From RGIG3009 sp045541495 (lineage in GTDB: Bacteria; Bacillota; Clostridia; Oscillospirales; Acutalibacteraceae), in the NCBI GenBank assembly GCA_045541495.1, contig JAZQJE010000069.1, positions 1-33,368 of the forward strand: a stretch of DNA of 33,368 nucleotides. Direction: 5' to 3'. The notes under the pieces were generated by a model, which saw only the letters and a list, made by a program, of their open reading frames with translations, searched no databases and was not told where the DNA came from. Below, one piece after another: positions 27,901 to 33,368 of this stretch (the stretch's first letter is position 1; each line of letters begins with the position of its first letter). The translations under genes were made by a program, and so were the position numbers.

Positions 27901-30626
27901 TGGGTAGCGATGCGTTCTTCACCAATATGGTAGGTGCTCTTCTGCACAAAAACACCGCTACTCTTACTAAATTGGATCTTAGCGGCAGTGGCATCACCGA
28001 TGTGCACATCGCTCAATTCCCCACCGACATCACCTATTTGGATATTACCGATTGTGCGAACATCGACGAGACCAACGTAGATTTCCAAGCGTATATCCGT
28101 ACCATTAAAGACGCTGGTGCCACCGTTCTCGGCCTCAGCGGCAGCACCGATGTAGAAGTCCTTGTCGAAGCGTCCCCCTCTGCAGGTGGCGTTGTCACCG
28201 GTGCCACTACCATTCCCGCGGCGCAGGTGCCCGCTACCATCACAATCACCGCCACCCCCAACCAGATCTACAACTTTGTCGGTTGGACCGTAAACGGTGA
28301 GCCTGTGGAAGCCGGCGAACCCGTGGATGGTGTCTACTCTCTGACCATCGAAGATGTCAGATCCTTCCAACAAATCTATGCCAACTTCGAGAAAAAACCC
28401 CAAGGTGAAGCCAACCTCAGCGCTACCATTACCGTGGAAGGTGAAGAAATCATCGCTACGGTTAAAGACGCGGTAAACTTTGACGAAGTCAAAACCGCCA
28501 TCACCGCCGCTCTCGAAGCCTACAACACCGAGAACGACACCGAATTGGGTAACGGCGATATCACGAAGTTGGTGCTCAGCACTCCCGAAAACACGGAGTA
28601 CGCGAACACCTGGTGCGATCCCGAATTCCAAACCTTCCCCAAGATGGCTAAGTTCGATCTGTCCAATGTTATCTTTAAGGACAGCATCCTGCCCGCGTGT
28701 ACTTATAAGAACAATATCATCACCGAAGTGATCCTGCCCGAAGGTATCCGTGAATTCCCGGATTACTGCTTCTATCAGAATAGCAATCTGGAGAAGATCA
28801 ACATTCCTTCCACTGTTACCAAGATCGGCGCGAATGTGCTTCAGAACTGCTTCAAAGTAACGTCCATCGTACTTCCCGAAGGTCTGGAGTGGCTGGGCAC
28901 TAACTTCGGTCAAGGTTCCTCCGGCATCACCCAGGTTGGTGACACCCCCGGCATGTACACCGTTCCGGATTCCCTGCAGGTTTGGGGCAGTGCGACGGCT
29001 TCTGCCAATCCCCAGGCCAACGACATGGTCAACAACCTCAGCCGGTACAACTTCTTCAACATGCCTGTCACCGGTGTGGAATACCATGGCCAGGGCCCCA
29101 CTGCTCTCTATATCAACATGATCGGCGCCATTAACATTTCCGGTACGCTCATCGAGCATGTGGACTTCAGCAACAGCGCCATCACCGAGAACGAGATCAC
29201 CAAGATGTCTTTCAGACCCGGTCTGAAGTACCTCAACCTCACCGGTTGTCCCATCGACTACACCACCGGCCGTGGTAAGATGCTTACCAATATGATCAAC
29301 GATTATCTTGCTCAGGGCACGGTTGTGGAATACGACGACGGTATCATCCGTATTGACGACACGCCCACCGTGGAGATCTCCGTTACTATCAACGAAGGTC
29401 AGACCTTAGGAGAGGCTGTGCAGGCGGCTGTGGATGCCTATAACCAAGAGAACGGCCAATCCATCACCGCCGGCAACGTCACCATCATGGATGTCACTGC
29501 CGCCGAAGGCGTTGTGTTGACTCCTGAAGATTTTGCCTACATGCGCAACAACACGAAGGCGCTGCGCGAATTAGATTTGAGCAACACCACCTGTGTTGAC
29601 AATATCATTCCTGATAAAGCGCTGTATCAGTTGGAAAAACTGCACACCTTCTCCTTCCCGCAGGGCATCAAGAAGATCGGTGCGAACGCCTTCGAGTTCA
29701 ACGATTTGACCAGCATCGTCTTACCCGAAGGACTGGAAGAGATCGGTATGGATGCCTTCGCCAACTGCTATAACTTGGGTGGCGAACTGGTTATCCCCAA
29801 CACCGTTAACCTGTTCTTCAACGGCGGTATCTTCAGCTCCGCTATGTTTACCTCCTTGGAATACCACGGCAGCGCGGACCTGCAGTTTAAAGATAACTTC
29901 AGCGGCAGCTATGCTACGTTGGAATATCTGGATCTGCGCGGCAACATTGCCTTGTCCGAAGAAAACTTTGTTGCCGACATTCGCTCCTTGTCGAGATTGC
30001 AGGAAGCCCATTTGGATTACTGTTCGCTGAACGCCCTGTCCACTAAAGGCAACACCTTGTTCTACTCCTTTGATCTCGCCAGAAGAAGCGGTGTGATCGT
30101 TACCTGCCTCAACCAGTTCGAAGAGTTTGATCTTTCCAAGCTGGAAGAGCCCATCAAGGGTAAAGAGGACAACGAGGATAATTATCCGCCCTTTGATATC
30201 GAGCCTGATACCGGTACGACAACCACTACCACCACCAATGGTACCAAGAAAACAACAGGCGGTAAGGATACCTCGACTACCGTTGCAGACACAACTACTA
30301 CCGAGGGAACCACGACAACAACGATTGGCGATGTTGACACAACGACCACCAAGGATGTTACCGCAACAACGACCAAGGATGTTACTACAACAACGACCGA
30401 GGATGTTGTGACAACAACGACCGAGGATGTTACCACGACGACCGAAAGCACCACGGAACCCACTACCGCTTCCACCACCGAATCCGGTGATAGCGAAGGC
30501 GATGTCGAGGCTCCGGGCACCGGTGTTAACAGCGTAGTGATTCCGGTGGCATTCCTGTTGCTGGTGGCACTCGCCGGTATAGGACTGACCCTCAACAAAC
30601 GCAAGACGGAAGGAGAAGGACGATGA
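24936..30626 (+). CDS. Giant BspA-like leucine-rich repeat surface protein
   Basis: 1896 residues with a signal peptide (about residues 1-33) and ribosome binding site GGAGGAG. Two related LRR_5 modules (about 37-358 and 359-672) are followed by an InlB-type beta domain (672-753), a third LRR module (755-1070), a second InlB-type domain (1071-1155), and two more LRR modules (1157-1475 and 1476-1750). LRR_5 signatures recur, such as LPEGI, INIPSTV, IGANAF and LEYHG. A Thr-rich stalk (about 1759-1850) leads to A1859-PGTG, a hydrophobic helix (1867-1887) and KRK, which looks like a sortase signal with Ala for Leu. It probably binds glycan or host/plant surfaces outside the cell. Its stop overlaps the next start by four bases. 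Confidence 0.88.
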   Translation: MKKKIPMSLRILAGLMALLVIQAVVPWSTLVGASDAPSIVKDGTTVTISGYDTVTNLIAGLEEKVAAGEDYSACTTVKISDLTTATKAEGTTVAGLWGKYFAAMTTLDLTETTIPGLDFDFMSGSTTIEKVYLPTTIGYMWGRAFQGCANLTTVSTNTADENVVDFTGMSFAAGSALTRTFANCSSITAVKLPANIAGLLDSAFQNCTALATFEAPGLSHIDGFTLGGLVNEDLTITLSSGITTIVGSAFGRTSNITIAYHGTGADAIAEKLFTALQVSSTYTGNGVTEQMSNIHLDFSRSDISADTINNLGTLAADYKNFVASIDLTGITAFQGYEPAEGEVSILQEYYAAGNLKTDTGAPEITVKDGTAIFTNFATVADINTELGANEYDFTGVTHVIFNCPELEDFTNFNFATLFPGMTVLDAVKTKLTVLPGFKNNTTIQKLYVPATISVVGIYDLYRGCTALTTISTNNADENVVDFSQMNIAENSQLYSTFPNCTGITKVILHKNITTLDCAFQATSLKEIVIPEGLTTLKAHAFGRLYSEELVITLPSTVTTFASPFARSQNITIAYNGTNADTLVAALLKDLQTTYTTSDWKATNLNLDFSGSDVSKATLDAMATEMANYNDIIKTLDLTGIDEFKDFVPADTDTALKALNDAGKLKFDSTKIQYTITADPAVGGTVTGGGTYGLSDVGNTQVTFTATPGDIYLFTGWTVNGEPVDAGEPVDGVYSLTLTVENEATAVVAKFEQDPDMEIELSGTITVEGEEVIATVEDAVYWDDVKKAVADALTAYNTANSTELTQADVTTLVFSTPKGFTYESTQFIEDPNSAAEDALKNVTKVDISGVNLKDGIIPPGYLRNNAVIKEIVLPEGIVEIPGWTLTGMTNLAKINIPSTVKVFGENAFQSCGLTELILPEGMTTLGVNSLQGLAALTQNSTNGILKLPTSLTIFGKDVKSNNPAANNATDNVTRYMFFVSALKGIEYHGVGSDAFFTNMVGALLHKNTATLTKLDLSGSGITDVHIAQFPTDITYLDITDCANIDETNVDFQAYIRTIKDAGATVLGLSGSTDVEVLVEASPSAGGVVTGATTIPAAQVPATITITATPNQIYNFVGWTVNGEPVEAGEPVDGVYSLTIEDVRSFQQIYANFEKKPQGEANLSATITVEGEEIIATVKDAVNFDEVKTAITAALEAYNTENDTELGNGDITKLVLSTPENTEYANTWCDPEFQTFPKMAKFDLSNVIFKDSILPACTYKNNIITEVILPEGIREFPDYCFYQNSNLEKINIPSTVTKIGANVLQNCFKVTSIVLPEGLEWLGTNFGQGSSGITQVGDTPGMYTVPDSLQVWGSATASANPQANDMVNNLSRYNFFNMPVTGVEYHGQGPTALYINMIGAINISGTLIEHVDFSNSAITENEITKMSFRPGLKYLNLTGCPIDYTTGRGKMLTNMINDYLAQGTVVEYDDGIIRIDDTPTVEISVTINEGQTLGEAVQAAVDAYNQENGQSITAGNVTIMDVTAAEGVVLTPEDFAYMRNNTKALRELDLSNTTCVDNIIPDKALYQLEKLHTFSFPQGIKKIGANAFEFNDLTSIVLPEGLEEIGMDAFANCYNLGGELVIPNTVNLFFNGGIFSSAMFTSLEYHGSADLQFKDNFSGSYATLEYLDLRGNIALSEENFVADIRSLSRLQEAHLDYCSLNALSTKGNTLFYSFDLARRSGVIVTCLNQFEEFDLSKLEEPIKGKEDNEDNYPPFDIEPDTGTTTTTTTNGTKKTTGGKDTSTTVADTTTTEGTTTTTIGDVDTTTTKDVTATTTKDVTTTTTEDVVTTTTEDVTTTTESTTEPTTASTTESGDSEGDVEAPGTGVNSVVIPVAFLLLVALAGIGLTLNKRKTEGEGR
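26959..28400 (+). repeat. Two near-identical InlB-type domains within the LRR protein
   Basis: The copies lie at about 26950-27195 and 28150-28400. Both contain GWTVNGEPV[DE]AGEPVDGVYSLT with a single residue difference over 22 positions, while the rest of each copy is more diverged. Each is followed by a TITVEGEE[VI]IATV block that begins the next LRR module, so domain plus module appear to have been duplicated together. Confidence 0.75.
30348..30440 (+). repeat. 24-bp tandem repeats encoding the Thr-rich stalk
   Basis: Four units (24, 24, 24 and 21 bp) start ACC[AG]AGGATGTT and encode T[KE]DV followed by Thr-rich residues. They lie in the stalk just before the wall-anchor signal of the LRR protein. 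Confidence 0.9.
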
Positions 30627-32839
30627 AACATTATATTGCACTTTTATCGGCACTCCTGATGTTGGCCGTGCTGATTACCGGTTGTACGCCGGGCGCCGAT
30701 GTGCCAACAAATGCGAAGATAACTGCCGAGGTATTTACCACCGCGGCAAAAGATTCCACCATCGTTATCACAGAGAAGATCTTTGCTTCAACAGCGACTT
30801 TAACGCAGGTCGTTTCGGCTGCTAATGCTCCCGTAGCCGATACCGATGTTGACGGCTTGATTCCTCCCGGTACCGAGAACTGGAGCGACAGCAAAGATGC
30901 ACTGACTATCGTAGTCGATAACGAAGTCAGCCATACGTGGGATCACTATGGTCTGTACTTCACTCATCCCAGTAGCTTGAAATACACCATGCTCACCGAC
31001 GAAGATCGCGAAACCATCGACAAATTGATTTTTGATGATCTTAATGTTGGTATGGTAGGCGTCAACTTCCCGCTGACCGACTATCACACCACCGAAGAGT
31101 TCGGTTACTATGTCCAGAACTTTGGTGAGACCTTGGGTATCGGCGATGGTAGCCTGTTGGATGGTGCTATTGAGCGTGACCTGTTACTGGACATCTGTGC
31201 CAGTGCCCACATTCCCGCTTATATGCTGGAAGAAGGCAAATTAAAAGACGAATATTTGGAAAAATACGCTCAAATGCTGGCCCGTGCTGTGTATGACTTG
31301 AAAGAGTACTATGATCTTGACGTTAAGCTGATGGGCACCGGCGACGAGCCTGACCTGTCCAATGCTATCCGCGACGACCAAATGCCGGTCATCGTAAAGA
31401 CCATGCGTCAATATCTCGACAAGTACGGACTCGTCAATACCGTTATTGCTTCCAACGAAACTGCCAACTTGGCACTGAACAACGGCCTGCATGAACTTCG
31501 TCAGGATCAAGACGCATGGGATGCGTTGGGTGCCATCTCCGGACACGACTTTAATACCGGTGTTGTGACTAAACTATTGTCTCAGGCCCAAAGCGCGTGG
31601 AACAAACCCATGTACAGCACCTCTTCCGGCTATGATGGATATGACGAAAAGATCGGCGATTGGCTGAAACGTGATGCCGATGGTATCATGTCCGTTGAGG
31701 ATTACATGAAGGCCATTCAAAACAGCTCCGCGATCCTCACCGATATGAACTTGGGTGCCAGCGGTTATCTCACCTTTAACGCTGTGTCTCCTGCCGATAC
31801 CAGTGCTACTGCGGCCACCACTGATTTCTCCCTGGTATACTTTGATATCGTTGGCGGCATGGGCTTGGGCGACACCTACGCTATTTCCGCTAACTACAAG
31901 TATACGAAGCAGATCAACAATACCATCGGCCAGAATGCTACCATCTACAAGTCCTACATGGTCACTGAAGACGGCATCGATTGGATGACTGAGCGCGACA
32001 ACTGGAGCCGTGATCAGTTCAACGAAAAGGTCGCTTTCAGCACCGGTCACAATTCCGATGGTACTTGGGGTATCAACATCCTCAACAAGACCGACGATGA
32101 TATCTATGCGTCCATGACTTCGCAATCCATGAAACCCATGGCCGGCGAGACCTTGACCATCAATCTGGATGTTCGGTCCTTGTACGGTACCGGCGTGCAG
32201 GAGTTTGAGATGTGGAGCATCACTCCTCAGAGCACCATTTCCGAAATGGTTGGCACGTTTACCCTGGTAGACGGCCGCGGTACTATCGAGGTATTCCCCT
32301 TTGAGTTGATGTCTCTGCGTTCCGTGAACAGCATTGACGACAACTTTGTGGCTGATGAGTACGAAGACCTGTTCGCGAACGCCGGTGTGTTCTACATGGG
32401 TTACGACTTTGCTTACATCCGCGGCGAAAAAGTGGATTTGAAGGTCGCTCCGTCTCGTGAGAACACCAGTGCCAACGGCTGGTGCACTAAGATCGCTCTG
32501 GAAGATTTCGCTACCATGATTGGCGGTACCTATTCCCGCAAAGGTGATACCATCACCGTGGCTTGTGAGTGGGATACCTTCACTTTCGAGGTTGGCGACA
32601 CCTTCATGAAACACGGCGGCGGTACAGCCATTATCCCGTCGGTGAAAGAGGAAAGCGGTGTTCCCATGCTCACCTTGACCGATTTGCTGCTCACAACCAT
32701 TTCTAAGCAGACCGGATATGAGTTTGAGGACATCGGCACGGCGATCGGTCTCATCATGATCCAATACGATGAATACGATATGGATACTCCGATCACCAAC
32801 CTGTCTCGGTTGACATCTCGTTTCGAGAACGAAATCTAA
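30623..32839 (+). CDS. Lipoprotein GH-A-like TIM-barrel protein with copper-amine-oxidase-N-like domain
   Basis: 738 residues. The signal peptide ends LITGC with C21 as the lipidated residue. After a Thr/Ala-rich spacer the region at about 85-470 is a TIM barrel paralogous to the cytoplasmic protein at 23347: LGIGDGSLLDG, TGDEPDL with E242 as acid/base, SNETAN with E279, and YSTSSG (residues 331-336) where the nucleophile Glu would be. A beta-sandwich (about 470-575, NSDGTWGINILNKTDDD) follows. The last 150 residues (AYIRGEKVDLKVAP, IALEDFATMIGG, TITVACEWDTFTFEVGD, MLTLTDLL) resemble the copper amine oxidase N-terminal domain used as an adhesive module in clostridial surface proteins. The start overlaps the LRR stop (ATGA). 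Confidence 0.75.
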   Translation: MKHYIALLSALLMLAVLITGCTPGADVPTNAKITAEVFTTAAKDSTIVITEKIFASTATLTQVVSAANAPVADTDVDGLIPPGTENWSDSKDALTIVVDNEVSHTWDHYGLYFTHPSSLKYTMLTDEDRETIDKLIFDDLNVGMVGVNFPLTDYHTTEEFGYYVQNFGETLGIGDGSLLDGAIERDLLLDICASAHIPAYMLEEGKLKDEYLEKYAQMLARAVYDLKEYYDLDVKLMGTGDEPDLSNAIRDDQMPVIVKTMRQYLDKYGLVNTVIASNETANLALNNGLHELRQDQDAWDALGAISGHDFNTGVVTKLLSQAQSAWNKPMYSTSSGYDGYDEKIGDWLKRDADGIMSVEDYMKAIQNSSAILTDMNLGASGYLTFNAVSPADTSATAATTDFSLVYFDIVGGMGLGDTYAISANYKYTKQINNTIGQNATIYKSYMVTEDGIDWMTERDNWSRDQFNEKVAFSTGHNSDGTWGINILNKTDDDIYASMTSQSMKPMAGETLTINLDVRSLYGTGVQEFEMWSITPQSTISEMVGTFTLVDGRGTIEVFPFELMSLRSVNSIDDNFVADEYEDLFANAGVFYMGYDFAYIRGEKVDLKVAPSRENTSANGWCTKIALEDFATMIGGTYSRKGDTITVACEWDTFTFEVGDTFMKHGGGTAIIPSVKEESGVPMLTLTDLLLTTISKQTGYEFEDIGTAIGLIMIQYDEYDMDTPITNLSRLTSRFENEI

Positions 32840-32854
32840 ATCTAAATCTTATGA

Positions 32855-32900
32855 TTGCCACGTTAGAGGACCGCATTTTTTGCTGTCCTCTATCGTGCAA
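32855..32900 (+). terminator. Long hairpin after the lipoprotein gene, probable terminator
   Basis: TTGC-C-ACGTTAGAGGAC on the left (from about 32855) pairs with GTCCTCTATCGTGCAA on the right (32885-32900), with one bulge and one mismatch. GCA/TGC extends the stem inward around a T-rich loop. The stem is about 19 bp. The sequence after it (TTTAGG) is only weakly T-rich, so termination may not be complete. Confidence 0.55.
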
Positions 32901-32960
32901 TTTAGGAAAAACTCGAAAAAAGTCGATTTTTATAAGAAGGCTCTAATACTTAAGTTATGA

Positions 32961-33051
32961 ACAATTCCAAAGGACAAGCCTCTCCTGATAGAGAGAGTTA
33001 GTCATACCATAGGATATGGCAGAGAAGCGATAGCCCTGCTGGTGGAATTGT
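32961..33051 (+). ncRNA. Possible structured leader RNA before the second LRR gene
   Basis: A closing stem of nine exact pairs, ACAATTCCA (32961-32969) with TGGAATTGT (33043-33051), encloses three hairpins: CTCTC/GAGAG (32980-32984 with 32991-32995, extended by GAC/GTC), CCATA/TATGG (33007-33011 with 33015-33019) and CAG/CTG (33020-33022 with 33036-33038), the last with an inner GC/GC around GATA. A four-way junction of this kind in a 5' leader, 75 bases before a gene, suggests a riboswitch or similar element. I could not match it to any class I know. A T-rich stretch (33056-33068) follows the closing stem. Confidence 0.4.
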
Positions 33052-33125
33052 CTCATATTTTTCGCTTTTACCCTTTTACTCCCCAAAATCCCTTTTTCAC
33101 CTGTAAACAATTAGGAGGGAACAGT

Positions 33126-33368
33126 ATGAAAAAATTTCCCCTTTGGCAACGTATAGCAGCATGCATGCTTACCATCTGTTTGATGGCGGTATCTTTCCCG
33201 CAATTGGCATTAGCTGATGCGACTTCTATCACGTTTGAAAACAGCGGTGCCACGCTTAACATCAGCGGATTTACCGATGTGGCAGCTATCAACACCGCAT
33301 TGAGTGAGCGAGAAGAAGATCTTACATTAGTGACGACTGTAAACATCTCAGGGCTTACCTCCTTGGAT
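33126..33368 (+). CDS. N-terminus of a second LRR surface protein (runs off the window)
   Basis: An open frame of 81 residues from ATG at 33126 with no stop before the edge; AGGAGGGA lies 5 bases upstream. It begins MKKFPLWQRIAACMLTICLM, a signal peptide with probable cleavage near LALADA. The following residues (ITFENSGATLNISGFTDVAA, then VTTVNISGLTSLD) match the opening of the LRR modules in the protein at 24936 (TVTISGYDTVTNL, then CTTVKISDLTT). It is therefore a paralogue, separately controlled by its own leader. Length and C-terminus are unknown. Confidence 0.8.
   Translation, partial: MKKFPLWQRIAACMLTICLMAVSFPQLALADATSITFENSGATLNISGFTDVAAINTALSEREEDLTLVTTVNISGLTSLD

Larger units (their letters stand above)
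32840..33125 (+). other. 286-base gap between the lipoprotein and the second LRR gene
   Basis: No reading frame that looks coding. It holds, in order, the long hairpin (32855-32900), an A/T-rich stretch with a weak second inverted repeat (about 32907-32930), a TAATACT at 32944-32950 that may be a -10 without a clear -35, the possible structured RNA (32961-33051), a pyrimidine-rich segment, and the AGGAGGGA ribosome binding site at 33113-33120. Confidence 0.7.

Noticed and set aside
32961..33051. The leader fold considered as a tRNA, hammerhead ribozyme, or purine or cyclic di-GMP riboswitch
   Set aside because: No T-loop GTTCGA or CCA context; CUGAUAG departs from the hammerhead CUGANGA core and no matching GAAA is placed; the conserved core bases of the riboswitch classes are absent.

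Overview
The window looks like a low-to-middle-GC Gram-positive anaerobe of the Clostridia, probably an uncultured gut, rumen or digester lineage. The basis is strong AGGAGG-type ribosome binding sites, frequent GTG starts, lipobox lipoproteins, a wall-anchor-like C-terminus, BspA-type leucine-rich repeat proteins, and sugar ABC importers that lack their own ATPase. No RNA operon, tRNA, phage or insertion sequence was seen. Taxonomy is inferred from gene style only.

Layout. (1) 25-1988, minus strand: a two-gene unit of a DMT-type transporter and a Gfo/Idh/MocA oxidoreductase. (2) 2139-2942: a divergent AraC regulator, with a palindrome and repeated TGGAAA half-sites upstream and a terminator downstream. 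(3) 3113-20186: a long co-directional run. It starts with a GxDLY/SGNH hydrolase, a GHL6-type hydrolase and a GH2-type hydrolase, all apparently cytoplasmic. Next come a secreted solute-binding protein fused to carbohydrate-binding-like modules, a permease pair, a membrane-anchored NHL/TPR protein, a YIP1-family membrane protein, a membrane-anchored DUF5696 protein and a second permease pair. (4) 20187-20427: a regulatory gap with hairpins, TATAAT boxes and repeated TGTACA. (5) 20428-32839: a lipoprotein solute-binding protein with a 9-residue tandem repeat, a beta-propeller protein, a cytoplasmic glycosidase-like protein, a giant surface LRR protein and a lipoprotein paralogue of the glycosidase-like protein. 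(6) 32840-33125: a long hairpin and a possible structured leader RNA. (7) 33126 to the edge: the start of another LRR surface protein.

Together this reads as a Gram-positive glycan utilisation locus. Surface LRR and lipoprotein components would bind or process a glycan outside the cell, two binding protein/permease sets would import oligosaccharides with an ATPase encoded elsewhere, and cytoplasmic hydrolases plus an esterase-like protein and an oxidoreductase would break them down under AraC control. The substrate cannot be read from the sequence. The most unusual parts are the two-importer block built around NHL/TPR, YIP1 and DUF5696 membrane proteins, the paired glycosidase-like proteins that lack the expected beta-7 glutamate, and the possible leader RNA before the last LRR gene.
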